The position numbers were made by a program, and so were the translations under genes. Below, piece after piece: positions 35,301 to 43,867 of a DNA stretch of 64,000 nt (position 1 is its first letter; the number at the start of each line of letters is the position of its first letter). The notes under the pieces are model-generated. The model saw only the letters and a list, made by a program, of their open reading frames with translations, was not told the DNA's origin and ran no database searches. The DNA is taken from the NCBI RefSeq assembly GCF_014636495.1, contig NZ_BMEM01000002.1:186001-250000 (forward strand), in the 5' to 3' direction. Source of the DNA: Ornithinimicrobium tianjinense. GTDB taxonomy: Bacteria > Actinomycetota > Actinomycetes > Actinomycetales > Dermatophilaceae.

Positions 35301-35949
35301 TCGCGGCGCGACGCGCGGTCTCCGCCTGGCGGCCGAGGGGCCCCAGCTGCCGACGGATCTCGGCCGTGAGGTCGGTGAGCCGGGTGAGGTTGCCCTCCAT
35401 CGACTCCAGCTTGCGCAGCGCCCGCTCCTTGCGCTTGCGGTGCTTGAGGACCCCGGCCGCCTCCTCGATGAACCCGCGCCGCTCCTCCGGGGTCGCCCGC
35501 AGCACGGCGTCCAGCTGGCCCTGGCCGACGATGACATGCATCTCGCGGCCGATGCCGCTGTCGGACAGCAGCTCCTGCACGTCGAGCAGCCGGCAGGAGG
35601 TGCCGTTGATGGCGTACTCGGACCCGCCCGTGCGGAACATCGTGCGGGTGATCGTCACCTCGCTGTAGTCGATCGGCAGGGCGCCGTCGCTGTTGTCGAT
35701 GGTCATCGACACCTCGGCGCGACCCAGCGGCGGCCGGCCTGTGGTGCCGGCGAAGATGACGTCCTCCATCTTGCCGCCGCGCAGGCTCTTGGCGCCCTGC
35801 TCCCCCATCACCCACGCGAGCGCGTCGACGACGTTGGACTTGCCCGACCCGTTAGGGCCCACGATGCAGGTGATGCCCGGCTCCAGGCGCATGCTCGTCG
35901 CGGAGGCGAACGACTTGAACCCCTTGAGGGTCAGGCTCTTGACGTACAC
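32317..35949 (-). CDS. smc: Chromosome segregation protein SMC
   Basis: A 1210-residue condensin ATPase. The N-terminal head has MYVKSLTLKGFKSFAS and Walker A GPNGSGKSN. Coiled coils run from about 165 to 490 and 670 to 1010, rich in Ala/Glu/Arg. The hinge lies at about 505-665 (VEGVHAALGSLLRVE; GWVRGGSS). The C-terminal head has the LSGGERSLTAVALL signature and MDEVEAALDDTN Walker B. The start is GTG at 35949. With ScpA/ScpB (not in the window) it compacts the chromosome. Confidence 0.97.
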   Translation of the reverse strand: MYVKSLTLKGFKSFASATSMRLEPGITCIVGPNGSGKSNVVDALAWVMGEQGAKSLRGGKMEDVIFAGTTGRPPLGRAEVSMTIDNSDGALPIDYSEVTITRTMFRTGGSEYAINGTSCRLLDVQELLSDSGIGREMHVIVGQGQLDAVLRATPEERRGFIEEAAGVLKHRKRKERALRKLESMEGNLTRLTDLTAEIRRQLGPLGRQAETARRAATIQADVRDARLRLLADDLVQLTSALEQELADERALVRRREAAQAALASAEESVTSLERERAAAAPALTEVQDRWYALSSLVERFRALRDLARERVRLLGAEEEELLREEHGRGGQGGRDPEQLRAQAEQVRAEETALLATVADLARRLGEAEKERGAAEAAHAEEQARLQRLARAAADRREGLARLAGQVAARRSRVEAGEGEIARLTAAAQAVLDRAAAAEQEFAALESTVLDVEEGEEDLDQEHEAAEERRAAAEDAVVRIMQELRSAQAEQSALQARVEALSLSLRRTDGASALLAAADGGSGGVEGVHAALGSLLRVEPGREGAVAAALGWAGEALVVDGLDPARAALGWLREHDQGRAGLLVPGSAVDVDRAGWPALPGYAVWASDVVSSPDEAVGRAVLALLERVALVEDEDDAVRLVGEVPGLTVVTGQGDVFGPGWVRGGSSAAPSLIELQSAHDEAVQGVAAATARAERLTFELGTARTELAEAELAADTALDALHDNDARMTAVAEQLAQLGQTMRGARAEHERTAAAITTAEQGLAATRTELADLEQRLAAAEEEPGQTEEPDTAERERLAEAAARARSAETEARLSLRTQEERAKALAGRAEGLEAAARNELAARQRAAARRARRAEERRTADAVATGAAYLLDHVERLLATAAAARETAREQQAEVDRALAEARARAQAVAAELREVTDSVHADEIARAEQRLRIEALQTRAVEELGVDPETLVEEYGPHLPVPHVPGPDEDPEADDFPEPAPFVREAQEKRLRAAERRLAQLGRVNPLALEEFAALEERHTFLVEQVEDLRRSRADLLQIVKEVDERVERVFTEAFHDTAAQFERVFSRLFPGGEGRITLTDPDNMLTTGIEVEARPPGKKIKRLSLLSGGERSLTAVALLVAIFKARPSPFYIMDEVEAALDDTNLGRLITLFEELRDSSQLIVITHQKRTMEIADALYGVSMRGDGVTTVVSQRVKDVAPAALAEESA

Positions 35950-36024
35950 GCGGGCGGGCTTCTCACGGTCGGCGGGTCATGGTTGCCGCCACGATACCCG
36001 CGCGTGCGGCCGGATCCCGGCAGG

Positions 36025-36306
36025 TCAACGCTCCAGGAAGCCGTCGAGCCCCTCGCGGGGCGCGTGGTGCTGGACGACGACCGAGTCCACCCGACCGGGT
36101 CTGCTCCGGGTCGACGGGTCCTCGCGCAGCAGGTCGACGAGGGCCTGCACCGCCTCCGGCGACCCCTGGGCGAGCACCTCCACCCGTCCGTCCGCCATGT
36201 TGCGGGCGTGCCCGACCAGCCCCAGCTCCAGGGCCCGCGCCCTCGTCCACCAGCGAAAGCCCACGCCCTGGACCCGGCCGCGGACGAAGACGAGCGCACG
36301 TGTCAT
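36025..36306 (-). CDS. acyP: Acylphosphatase
   Basis: A 93-residue enzyme that hydrolyses acyl phosphates. The phosphate-binding loop GRVQGVGFRWW gives the catalytic Arg, and HARNMADGRVEV gives the catalytic Asn. Full length for the family. ATG at 36306 lies 7 nt after TAGTCT on the minus strand, a probable leaderless promoter divergent from the next gene. It is commonly found next to smc in actinobacteria. Confidence 0.93.
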   Translation of the reverse strand: MTRALVFVRGRVQGVGFRWWTRARALELGLVGHARNMADGRVEVLAQGSPEAVQALVDLLREDPSTRSRPGRVDSVVVQHHAPREGLDGFLER

Positions 36307-36313
36307 ACCCCGC

Positions 36314-36340
36314 AGACTAGGACGCCCTCGGCACTACGGT
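36314..36340. promoter_or_regulatory. Divergent leaderless promoters for acyP and the Gfo/Idh/MocA gene
   Basis: On the minus strand TAGTCT (36319-36314) is 7 nt before the acyP ATG. On the plus strand TACGGT (36335-36340) is 6 nt before the ATG at 36347. Only 40 bp separate the two start codons. Confidence 0.5.
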
Positions 36341-36346
36341 GGAGCC

Positions 36347-37378
36347 ATGGACGCACACGGTGCAGGCACGGCATACCCTCCCCTCGACGACCGCCCGGTG
36401 CGGTGGGGGCTGCTCGGGGCGGGGAGCATCGCCCCCGCCTTCGCCGACGCTGTCCGCCGCAGCGCGGGCGGGCAGCTGGTCGCGGTCGCCTCGCGGGAGC
36501 CGGGCCGGGCCCGCGCGCTTGCCGACGCGCACGGAGGAGCGCGGGTCTACGGCAGCTACCACGATCTCTACGTCGACCGCGACGTCGACGCCATCTACAT
36601 CTCCACCACCCACCCCTTCCACACCGAGCAGGCCCTGGCGGCCGTGGCTGCGGGGAAGCACGTGATGGTCGAGAAGCCCCTGGCGCTCACCGTCGCCGAC
36701 ACGGAGTCGGTGTTCGAGGCGGCCCGCGAGCGGCGGGTGCTGGCCATGGAGGCCATGTGGACGCGCTGCCTCCCCGTCGTCCGCGAGATCGTGGACCGGG
36801 TCCGCCGCGGCGAGGTCGGCCAGGTCCGCTCGTTCGCCGCCGCCTTCACCGTCCCCTTCCGGTATGACGAGTCGCACCGGCTCTTCGACCTCGCCAACGG
36901 TGGCGGCGCGCTGCTGGACCTGGGCGTCTACCCCGTCACCCTGGCCCACCTGCTCGCGGGCCACCCCACCGACCTGCAGGTCCTCGGCTCTACCTGCCCG
37001 ACCGGTGCCGACGACCTGGTGGCGCTGCAGTGGATGACCCAGGACGGCGCGGTGGTCCAGGTGCTGTGCGACTCGCGCAGCCACGGCGGGTCGCGCACGG
37101 TGATCCGCGGCACCGAGGGGTGGATCGAGGTGCACGGGCCGGTCAACGACCCGGAGTCCTTCACGATCCACCGAGGTCACAGCAGCGAGTGGGTGGAGGC
37201 GCCGCGCGAGCACTTCCTGCACGAGGTCGAGGAGTTCCACCGCTGCCTGCGGCTCGGCCTGCTCGAGTCCCCGGTCGTCCCGCACGCGGACACGGTCGCG
37301 ATCATGACCATCATGGAGAGCGCCCGGCGCGAGCTCGGCGTCATCTACCCGCAGGAGGAGGCGCCGCTGCACACCTGA
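36347..37378 (+). CDS. Gfo/Idh/MocA-family NAD(P)-dependent oxidoreductase
   Basis: A 343-residue dehydrogenase. The Rossmann fold starts at WGLLGAGSIAPAFADAV, followed by the strand VAVASREPGRARALA, HDLYVDRDVDAIYISTTHPFH begins the next conserved part, and EKPLALTV is the family signature. The C-terminal domain contains FDLANGGGALLDLGVYP. It probably acts on a sugar or polyol (trans-dihydrodiol dehydrogenase-like), but the substrate is not evident. It is probably leaderless. Confidence 0.85.
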   Translation: MDAHGAGTAYPPLDDRPVRWGLLGAGSIAPAFADAVRRSAGGQLVAVASREPGRARALADAHGGARVYGSYHDLYVDRDVDAIYISTTHPFHTEQALAAVAAGKHVMVEKPLALTVADTESVFEAARERRVLAMEAMWTRCLPVVREIVDRVRRGEVGQVRSFAAAFTVPFRYDESHRLFDLANGGGALLDLGVYPVTLAHLLAGHPTDLQVLGSTCPTGADDLVALQWMTQDGAVVQVLCDSRSHGGSRTVIRGTEGWIEVHGPVNDPESFTIHRGHSSEWVEAPREHFLHEVEEFHRCLRLGLLESPVVPHADTVAIMTIMESARRELGVIYPQEEAPLHT

Positions 37379-37400
37379 GCGGCGCACGCGGCCTCGCCAG

Positions 37401-38279
37401 CTACCAGCGCGGCCGGGTCTGGCAGCGCGGGCAGAAGTGGCTGGAGCGGTTCATGAACTGCTCGCGCACGATGGGCGTCCCGCACCGCGGGCACGGCCGC
37501 CCGGTCTGGCCGTAGGCCGACAGCGACCGGTCGAAGTAGCCGCTCGCGCCGTTGACGTTGACGTAGAGCGCGTCGAAGCTCGTGCCGCCCTGCCCCAGCG
37601 CCTCGGTCATCACCGCGGTGGCGTGGTCGAGCACGCGGCCGATCGTGGGCTTCGTCAGCGCCGTCGCCGCGCGCCGGCCGTGCACCCCCGCTCTCCACAG
37701 CGCCTCGTCGGCGTAGATGTTGCCCACGCCGCTGACGACCGACTGGTCCAGGAGCACCCGCTTGATCTCGCTGCTCCTGGCCTTGATGCGCCGCACCGTG
37801 GCCGCCCGGTCGAAGGCCGGCTCGAGGGGGTCGGGCGCGATGTGCCGGACCGGCTCGGGTATGCCGTGCGGGTGCCCCTCGACGGGGTCGTGCAGCGTGG
37901 TCAGCGCCAGGCCGCCGAAGGTGCGCTGGTCGACGAAACGCAGCTGGGGCCCGTCGTCGGAGAAGTCGATCGTCGCGTGCAGGTGCTTCTCGCGGGGCGC
38001 GTCGGCCGGCTCGACGAGCATCTGCCCGGACATGCCCAGGTGGACCACGAGGGCCTGCGGGTCGTCGTGGGGAGGGGCGAGGACGAGCCAGAGGTACTTG
38101 CCCCGGCGGTCCGCGGTGACGATGCGCGAGCCGACCAGACGGTCGGCGAGGTCCTGGGGTCCGGCCGCGTGGCGGCGGGCGACGCGCGCCCCGGTCAGGA
38201 CGGCGCGCTCGACGGTGCGGCCGACGACGTGGTCGGCCAGGCCCCGACGGACGACCTCGACCTCGGGCAGCTCGGGCAC
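37401..38279 (-). CDS. mutM: Formamidopyrimidine-DNA glycosylase
   Basis: A 292-residue bifunctional glycosylase/AP lyase removing 8-oxoguanine. Pro2 and Glu3 ([10 protein letters not shown]) are the catalytic N-terminus, with a conserved Lys in [25 protein letters not shown] marks the helix-two-turns-helix, and [24 protein letters not shown] is summarised by CPRC...CPRC zinc-finger cysteines. It follows rnc by 4 bp in the rpmF-rnc-mutM operon. Confidence 0.96.
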   Translation of the reverse strand: MPELPEVEVVRRGLADHVVGRTVERAVLTGARVARRHAAGPQDLADRLVGSRIVTADRRGKYLWLVLAPPHDDPQALVVHLGMSGQMLVEPADAPREKHLHATIDFSDDGPQLRFVDQRTFGGLALTTLHDPVEGHPHGIPEPVRHIAPDPLEPAFDRAATVRRIKARSSEIKRVLLDQSVVSGVGNIYADEALWRAGVHGRRAATALTKPTIGRVLDHATAVMTEALGQGGTSFDALYVNVNGASGYFDRSLSAYGQTGRPCPRCGTPIVREQFMNRSSHFCPRCQTRPRW

Positions 38280-38283
38280 CTGG

Positions 38284-38988
38284 TCAGGACCCCACGGTCT
38301 GCCCGGTGAGCGCCCTCCAGGCGTCCTCGGCGGCGCGCTGTTCGGCCCCCTTCTTGGACCGGCCGTAGCCGGTGCCGCGGACCTCGCCCGCGATCACGGC
38401 CTGCGCCGTGAACTTCTTGTCGTGGTCCGGCCCCTCGGACTCCACGCGGTACTCCGGCACGCCCAGCTCGTCCGCCGCCGCGACCTCCTGGAGGCTGGTC
38501 TTCCAGTCCAGGGCGGCCCCGAGTGCGGCGCTGCGCTTGAGCAGCGGGTCGATCAGGTGGTGGATCAGCGCCTCGGACGCAGGGCTGCCCACGGAGAGGT
38601 AGACGCACCCGATGACCGCCTCGGTCGTGTCGGCCAGGATGGAGGACTTGTCCCGGCCGCCGGTCGTCTCCTCACCCTTGCCGAGCAGCACGAAGTCGCC
38701 CAGGCCGATGCCGCGGGCGACCTCCGCGAGCGCGCGGGAGTTGACCACCGCCGCACGCAGCTTGGCCAGCCGCCCCTCGGGCAGGTCCGGGTGGGTGCGG
38801 TAGAGCGTGTCCGTCACGACCACGCCCAGGACCGAGTCCCCGAGGAACTCCAGCCGCTCGTTGTGCGGCACGCCGTCGTTCTCGTAGGAGTACGACCGGT
38901 GGGTGAGGGCACGCAGAAGCAGCGCCTCGTCGCACCGGCCCCCGACGATCCCCTCGAGGATGTCGTTGAGCTCGGCGACGGGGCGCAT
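38284..38988 (-). CDS. rnc: Ribonuclease III
   Basis: A 234-residue double-strand RNA endonuclease. The catalytic signature [16 protein letters not shown] and the metal ligand in [12 protein letters not shown] are present. The dsRNA-binding domain spans about 155-230 ([31 protein letters not shown]). I chose ATG at 38988, 17 nt after the rpmF stop. It processes rRNA and other transcripts. Confidence 0.95.
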   Translation of the reverse strand: MRPVAELNDILEGIVGGRCDEALLLRALTHRSYSYENDGVPHNERLEFLGDSVLGVVVTDTLYRTHPDLPEGRLAKLRAAVVNSRALAEVARGIGLGDFVLLGKGEETTGGRDKSSILADTTEAVIGCVYLSVGSPASEALIHHLIDPLLKRSAALGAALDWKTSLQEVAAADELGVPEYRVESEGPDHDKKFTAQAVIAGEVRGTGYGRSKKGAEQRAAEDAWRALTGQTVGS

Positions 38989-39005
38989 GCTGGTCTGCGG
39001 GACGC

Positions 39006-39200
39006 TCAGTCCTGGTGCTCGGTGCGCTCGGCGGCCACGTAGTGGCGACCGGCGTAGGTGCCGCAGGAGGTGCAGGCCTGGTGCGGCGTGCGCACGGAGC
39101 CGCACTGCGGGCAGGTCGACAGCGCGATGGGCGCAGCCTTCCAGTTGGCCCGGCGGCTGCGGGTGTTGGAGCGCGACATCTTCCGCTTGGGGACGGCCAC
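39006..39200 (-). CDS. rpmF: 50S ribosomal protein L32
   Basis: A 64-residue protein: [20 protein letters not shown], then two CxxC pairs (CPQC and CTSC) forming a zinc ribbon. It starts 1 bp after the YceD/DUF177 stop, as usual, and leads into rnc. The zinc-binding form suggests that a zinc-free paralogue may exist elsewhere. Confidence 0.96.
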   Translation of the reverse strand: MAVPKRKMSRSNTRSRRANWKAAPIALSTCPQCGSVRTPHQACTSCGTYAGRHYVAAERTEHQD

Positions 39201-39201
39201 G

Positions 39202-39795
39202 TCAGTTCCTCTTCTTCTCGTCGTCGTCGGCCTGCGCGGCCAGGTTGGCCAGCGCCGACCACCGGGGGTCGATCACGTCGTGGTGGTGGTCCGGGTCGTC
39301 CGCCAGGCGTGCCCCGCACTCGGAGCACAGTCCTGGACAGTCGTCCTGGCACACCGGCTGGAAGGGCAGCGCGGTCACCACGGCGTCCCGGACGACCTCT
39401 TCGAGGTCCATCAGGTCGCCGTCGAGCTCGTACTGCTCGTCCTCGGCCTCGTCCGCAGGACCCTTCGCAGGGCCCCTGCCCTCACCCTTGCGGGCTGCGG
39501 GATAGGCGAACAGCTCCTGGAACGGGGCCTCGAGGCCCACCTCGAGGTCGTCCAGGCACCGCACGCACACCCCGCGCGCCGTGGCCGTGGCCGTCCCCGT
39601 CGCGAGGACGCCCTCGACCACCGACTCGAGCCGCAGGTCGATGTCGACCTGAGCACCGGCCGGGATGCTGATGACGTCGGTCCCGATGAGCTCGGGCGTC
39701 GTCAGCGTCCAGGACAGCTCCTTCATGGTGCCCGGCCGGCGGACCAGCTCCCGGGTGTCGACCACCCAGGTGCGCGCCGTCTCGTGCGCAGCCAT
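39202..39795 (-). CDS. yceD: YceD/DUF177 protein
   Basis: A 197-residue protein upstream of rpmF. Motifs are VVDTRELVRRPG, VCVRCLDDLE and the C-terminal CPGLCSECG-ADDPDHH-DPRWSAL block, which carries four conserved cysteines that may bind metal. DUF177 proteins are linked to 23S rRNA or ribosome assembly. ATG at 39795 was chosen since upstream codons enter a poorly conserved region. Confidence 0.88.
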   Translation of the reverse strand: MAAHETARTWVVDTRELVRRPGTMKELSWTLTTPELIGTDVISIPAGAQVDIDLRLESVVEGVLATGTATATARGVCVRCLDDLEVGLEAPFQELFAYPAARKGEGRGPAKGPADEAEDEQYELDGDLMDLEEVVRDAVVTALPFQPVCQDDCPGLCSECGARLADDPDHHHDVIDPRWSALANLAAQADDDEKKRN

Positions 39796-39903
39796 GTATC
39801 GCGTCCTCGTGCTTGTGCGTCGTGCGTGGGAACGGTCCACGTCCGCTGCGGGCGCAGGTGGACAGGACCGACGCACCAGACTAGCCGAGCGGGGGCCTCC
39901 GAC

Positions 39904-40395
39904 TCAAACCAGCGAGCGCAGCGCGGCGAGCACCCCGTCCGGCACCAGACCGGTCACGTCACCGCCGTAGCGGTGCACCTCCTTGACCAGCGAGCTCGAG
40001 ACGTGCTCGAGCGCGGGGTCACCGGGCAGGAACATGGTCTCGATGCCGGTGAGGTGACGGTTCATCAACGCCATCGGCAGCTCGTAGGCGAAGTCCGTGC
40101 CACCCCGCAACCCCTTGACGATCGCGCCGGCACCGACGTCGCGGCAGACGTCGACGAGCAGCCGGCCCGCGAAGGCCTCCGCGCGCACCCGCTCACGCAC
40201 GTCGGCGGGCAGCGCCTCGGCGATGAGCTCGAGGCGCTGCTCCACCGGGAACGTGCCGCGCTTGGCGGGGTTGTGGAGCACGGCGACCACGACCTCGTCG
40301 AAGAGCGCCGCGGCGCGCACGATCACGTCGACGTGGCCGTTGGTCACCGGGTCGAAGGAGCCGGGGCACACGCAGCGGCGGACGGGCGTCGTCAT
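39904..40395 (-). CDS. coaD: Phosphopantetheine adenylyltransferase
   Basis: A 163-residue nucleotidyltransferase of coenzyme A synthesis. GSFDPVTNGHVDVI is the (H/T)xGH-type active site, VKGLRGGTDFAYELPMALMN is the substrate loop region, and VSSSLVKEV replaces the common ISSSxxR. Full length. ATG at 40395 lies in GGTATGACG, 8 nt after TAGGCT. The gap to the YceD start is 108 bp and carries no gene. Confidence 0.95.
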   Translation of the reverse strand: MTTPVRRCVCPGSFDPVTNGHVDVIVRAAALFDEVVVAVLHNPAKRGTFPVEQRLELIAEALPADVRERVRAEAFAGRLLVDVCRDVGAGAIVKGLRGGTDFAYELPMALMNRHLTGIETMFLPGDPALEHVSSSLVKEVHRYGGDVTGLVPDGVLAALRSLV

Positions 40396-40434
40396 ACCGC
40401 GGGAGCCTACTGGGCCCGCCCGTCCGCGCCCCTG

Positions 40435-40986
40435 CTACTCGCCCTCGGCCGGCAGGAGACCCTCGTCGTGCGCCTTCTTCACCAGCGCCCGGACGTTGTC
40501 GACCGAGCCGGCTCCGGCGTCGAGGTGCTTGCTGCGGGCGGCGACGAAGGCCTCACCGAGCGTGGCACGCTCCGCCTCGGACACCTCCTCGCGCGCCGGG
40601 TTGAGGATCGTCAGCTCTTCCTCGGTGATGTGGTGCTGCAGCACCTCGTTCATCTTCTCGACCGCGTCGTCGAACTTCTGGGTGTCGGTGCCCTTGCACT
40701 CCAGCAGGGCGAGCAGCGCCTCGTTGATCTGCGCGTGCTCCTCCTCCCCGTGGTGCACCTCCTCCGCGTCCACGTCGTCCGTCTTCTTCTCCAGCCGCGG
40801 GTAGACCTCGGTCTCCTCGGCCTCGCCGTGCGCCACGAGCACGTCCGCGAACGCGGCGCGCGCAGCCTCCCGGTCGGCGGTGGCGTCGCGCATCTCGCGC
40901 ATGAGGGTCTCGAAAAGGCGGTGGTCGTCGAGGATCAGGTCCACGACGTCACCGGACACAGGACGAGGGATGGGGTATGCCGTCAT
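40435..40986 (-). CDS. Hemerythrin HHE domain protein
   Basis: A 183-residue four-helix protein. Likely di-iron ligands are the His of DDHRLFETLM, HGEAEETEVYPRLE, HHGEEEHAQINE and HHITEEELTILNPA. Roles of the family include oxygen, NO or iron handling; the exact one is unknown. Its ATG overlaps the rsmD stop (ATGA), so it is coupled to an rRNA methyltransferase, an odd pairing. Confidence 0.88.
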   Translation of the reverse strand: MTAYPIPRPVSGDVVDLILDDHRLFETLMREMRDATADREAARAAFADVLVAHGEAEETEVYPRLEKKTDDVDAEEVHHGEEEHAQINEALLALLECKGTDTQKFDDAVEKMNEVLQHHITEEELTILNPAREEVSEAERATLGEAFVAARSKHLDAGAGSVDNVRALVKKAHDEGLLPAEGE

Positions 40987-41618
40987 GCCAGGGATCGTGG
41001 CACGCGCTCGTCGTCCTCGCTCGTCGGTCCGCCCCGGACCGGCTCGGCGAGGTGCAGCGCGGTCTCGCCGTAGGTCCGGGTGTCGAGGTGGACCAGGCCG
41101 GTCGGCCAGGCCGGCCGCGGCGACCGGGCGCTGCGCTCGACCACGACGAGAGCGTCCTCGGCGAGCCAGCCGCCCGAGACCAGCAGCCCCAGCACGTCGG
41201 CGAGATCGTGCTCGTCGAGCGGGTAGGGCGGGTCGAGGAGGACCAGGTCGAAGCCGTCCCCGGGACGATCGGGCCCCTCACCCTCGGGCCGGGCGACGAG
41301 GACGCGCTCCACGGCCCCGGTCCGCACCTGCACGAGGTCGGCCAGGCCCAGGTCGCGGGCGTTGCGCTCCACCAGGGCCGCCGTCGCCCGGTGCCGCTCC
41401 ACGGCGGTGAGGTGCGCGGCGCCCCGGGACAGCGCCTCGAGACCGAGGGCGCCGGAACCGGCATACAGGTCGAGCACGCGCACCCCGTCCAGGTCCATCA
41501 GGGCCTCGACCCGGGAGAACAGCGCCTCACGCACGCGGTCGGTGGTCGGGCGGGTCGCGCTGCCGCGGGGCGCGGCGATCGTGCGGCCGCCCGCGCGGCC
41601 CGCGATGATGCGTGTCAC
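40983..41618 (-). CDS. rsmD: 16S rRNA (guanine966-N2)-methyltransferase RsmD
   Basis: A 211-residue SAM-dependent methyltransferase. It begins MTRIIAGRAGGR, has the TRPTTDRVREALFS region, motif I VLDLYAGSGALGLEALSRGA and catalytic LLDPPYPL. GTG at 41618 is chosen as it fits the family N-terminus and lies 4 bp after the recG stop. It is normally found between recG and coaD. Confidence 0.95.
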   Translation of the reverse strand: MTRIIAGRAGGRTIAAPRGSATRPTTDRVREALFSRVEALMDLDGVRVLDLYAGSGALGLEALSRGAAHLTAVERHRATAALVERNARDLGLADLVQVRTGAVERVLVARPEGEGPDRPGDGFDLVLLDPPYPLDEHDLADVLGLLVSGGWLAEDALVVVERSARSPRPAWPTGLVHLDTRTYGETALHLAEPVRGGPTSEDDERVPRSLA

Positions 41619-41622
41619 GGGC

Positions 41623-43854
41623 TCACCCCCGCTCCAGGAAGGCGGCGCGCTCGGCGTCCAGGCGGTCGAGCTCGCGACGCAGGGCCGGGTGCCCGGCGAG
41701 GTCGGGGTCGCCCTCGACCGTGGCCCAGGCGGCCTCGTGCGCGGCGACGATCAGCTCCTCGTCGCGGGCCAGCCGGAGGAACTTCAGGCCGCTGCGCCCG
41801 CCGCTCTGGCTGGCGCCGAGGACGTCTCCCTCGCGACGCGTCTCCAGGTCGAGGCGGGCCAGCTCGAAGCCGTCGCCGGTCGAGGCGACCTGCTGCAGCC
41901 GCTCGACGGCTCCTGGGTCGCCCTCGGCGCCCTGGGTCATGAGCAGGCACAGCCCGGGCCGACCGCCCCGTCCGACCCGGCCGCGGAGCTGGTGCAGCTG
42001 GGAGATCCCGAAGCGGTCCGCGTCCATGACCACCATCGTGGTCGCGTCCGGCACGTCCACGCCGACCTCGATCACCGTCGTCGAGACCAGCACGTCGAGC
42101 TGGCCGGAGGAGAAGGCCCGCATGGTCGCGTCCTTGTCCTCGGCCGGCATCCGTCCGTGGAGCGTGGCGACCTGGAGGTCGCGGGTGGCGGGGAGCGAGC
42201 GCAGTGCGCGGGTGACCTGGTGGACACCGTGCAGGCCAGGCACCTCCGAGCTCTCCTCCTCGCCCACCAAGCCCTCCCCCGGGCCGTCCGCGCCGAGCGG
42301 CAGCCCGGGGCCGACGGTGTCGCCGCCCGGCAGGTCCGGGTCGTCCTCGGCCCCGATCCGGGGGCAGACGACGTAGACCTGGCCCCCGCCACGGACCTCC
42401 TCGGCGACGCGCTGCCACGTGCGCTGCACCCAGGAGTCCTTCTCGCCGGTGACGACGTGGGTGGTGATCGGCTGGCGCCCGCGGGGCAGCTCGCGCAGGG
42501 TCGAGGTGGTCATGTCGCCGTAGACGGTCATCGCGACCGTGCGCGGGATCGGCGTCGCCGTCATCACGAGCACGTGCGGGGCGAGCGCAGCCTTGGCGCG
42601 AAGGGCGTCGCGCTGCTCCACGCCGAAGCGGTGCTGCTCGTCGACGACGACCAGCCCGAGCTCGGCGAACTGCACGGTGTCCTGGATGAGGGCGTGGGTG
42701 CCGACGACGATCCCGGCCTGCCCCGAGGCGGCCGCGAGGAGGTTGGCGCGGCGCTGGGCCGCCGACTGGCTGCCGGTGAGGAGCGCGACCCGGGTGCCGT
42801 TGTCCAGGCCGCCGAGCATCCCGCCCTCCGCGATCGGGCCGAGCATCGCGGTGATGGCACGGTAGTGCTGGGCCGCCAGCACCTCCGTGGGCGCGAGCAG
42901 GGCCGCCTGGCCCCCGCCGTCCACCACCGCGAGCATCGCCAGGAGCGCGAGCACGGTCTTGCCCGAGCCGACCTCGCCCTGCAGGAGCCGGTGCATGGGC
43001 ACCTCCCGGGCCAGGTCCGCGGTGATCTCGCCGAGCACCTCCTCCTGGCCCTGCGTGAGTCGGAACGGCAGCCGGGAGCGCAGCTCGTCGACGAGTCCGC
43101 CCGGCACGGCCCTGCGCGGGGCGGCCGGCGTGGCGTCGCTCGCCAGCCGGGCGCGCGCCAACGCCGCCTGGATGACGAACGCCTCCTGGAACTTCAGCCG
43201 CCAGCGGCCCCGGCGGTGCTCGGCGTCCTCCTGGGGCCGGTGCACGAGCCGGTAGGCCTCGAGCAGCTCGGGCAGCCGGTGCTCGGCCCTCACCTCGGCG
43301 GGCAGCGGGTCGTCGAGGCCGGTGACCGCGTGCAGCACGAGGTCGAGCAGGTCGCCGTGGACGATGGGGCTGAGCTTGGCCGTCGCGGGGTAGACCGGCA
43401 CCAGGCCGCCCAGCAGCCACCCGCCCGAGCTCTTGCCCGTCGGGTCGTTGAGCACGGCGTAGTCGGGATGGGTGAGCTGCACCGTCCGGCCGTAGCGCCC
43501 GACCTGCCCCGAGCACACCACCTGCGCCCCGGGCACCAGGCGGTCCTGGTGACCGAAGGGCTTGAAGAAGGTCAGCTGGAGCTGGCCGCCCACCTCGTCG
43601 CTCACGGTGACGACGAGCATCCGGCCCCGCCGGGCCCGCATCTGGCGGGTCGTCGCGGCCGTCACCGTGCCGACGACCACGACGTCCTCGCCCTCGGGCA
43701 GCTCGTGGAAGGCGGTCGACCGGTCAGGGTCGAGGTAGGTCCGCGGCAGGAAGTCGAGCAGGTCGCCGACGGTCCGGAACCCTCGCGCCTCCTCCAGCCT
43801 CTTGGCGCCGGCGCCCACGACGGTCCGCAGGCGGGTGTCGAGGTCCACGCTCAT
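41623..43854 (-). CDS. recG: ATP-dependent DNA helicase RecG
   Basis: A 743-residue fork-remodelling helicase. The wedge OB domain occupies about 50-160 and the helicase domains 260-690: GEVGSGKTVLALL (Walker A), VVDEQHRFGVEQR (DEQH), TATPIPRTVAMT, then VATLHGRMPAEDKD, ADRFGISQLHQLRGRVGRGG and TGDGFELARLDLETRREGD. ATG at 43854 follows GGAGGGC. It overlaps nothing, and lies 13 bp after the FakA-like gene. Confidence 0.96.
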   Translation of the reverse strand: MSVDLDTRLRTVVGAGAKRLEEARGFRTVGDLLDFLPRTYLDPDRSTAFHELPEGEDVVVVGTVTAATTRQMRARRGRMLVVTVSDEVGGQLQLTFFKPFGHQDRLVPGAQVVCSGQVGRYGRTVQLTHPDYAVLNDPTGKSSGGWLLGGLVPVYPATAKLSPIVHGDLLDLVLHAVTGLDDPLPAEVRAEHRLPELLEAYRLVHRPQEDAEHRRGRWRLKFQEAFVIQAALARARLASDATPAAPRRAVPGGLVDELRSRLPFRLTQGQEEVLGEITADLAREVPMHRLLQGEVGSGKTVLALLAMLAVVDGGGQAALLAPTEVLAAQHYRAITAMLGPIAEGGMLGGLDNGTRVALLTGSQSAAQRRANLLAAASGQAGIVVGTHALIQDTVQFAELGLVVVDEQHRFGVEQRDALRAKAALAPHVLVMTATPIPRTVAMTVYGDMTTSTLRELPRGRQPITTHVVTGEKDSWVQRTWQRVAEEVRGGGQVYVVCPRIGAEDDPDLPGGDTVGPGLPLGADGPGEGLVGEEESSEVPGLHGVHQVTRALRSLPATRDLQVATLHGRMPAEDKDATMRAFSSGQLDVLVSTTVIEVGVDVPDATTMVVMDADRFGISQLHQLRGRVGRGGRPGLCLLMTQGAEGDPGAVERLQQVASTGDGFELARLDLETRREGDVLGASQSGGRSGLKFLRLARDEELIVAAHEAAWATVEGDPDLAGHPALRRELDRLDAERAAFLERG

Positions 43855-43867
43855 CCCCGGGCCCTCC

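Noticed and set aside
32446-36867. A 1473-codon open frame on the plus strand opposite smc
   Set aside because: It is the GC-rich antisense shadow of smc. The composition is Arg/Gly/Leu/Val-rich with no recognisable domain, and it runs across several real genes. Similar long antisense frames at 1047-2912, 20678-23578 and 57102-59357 were dropped for the same reason.
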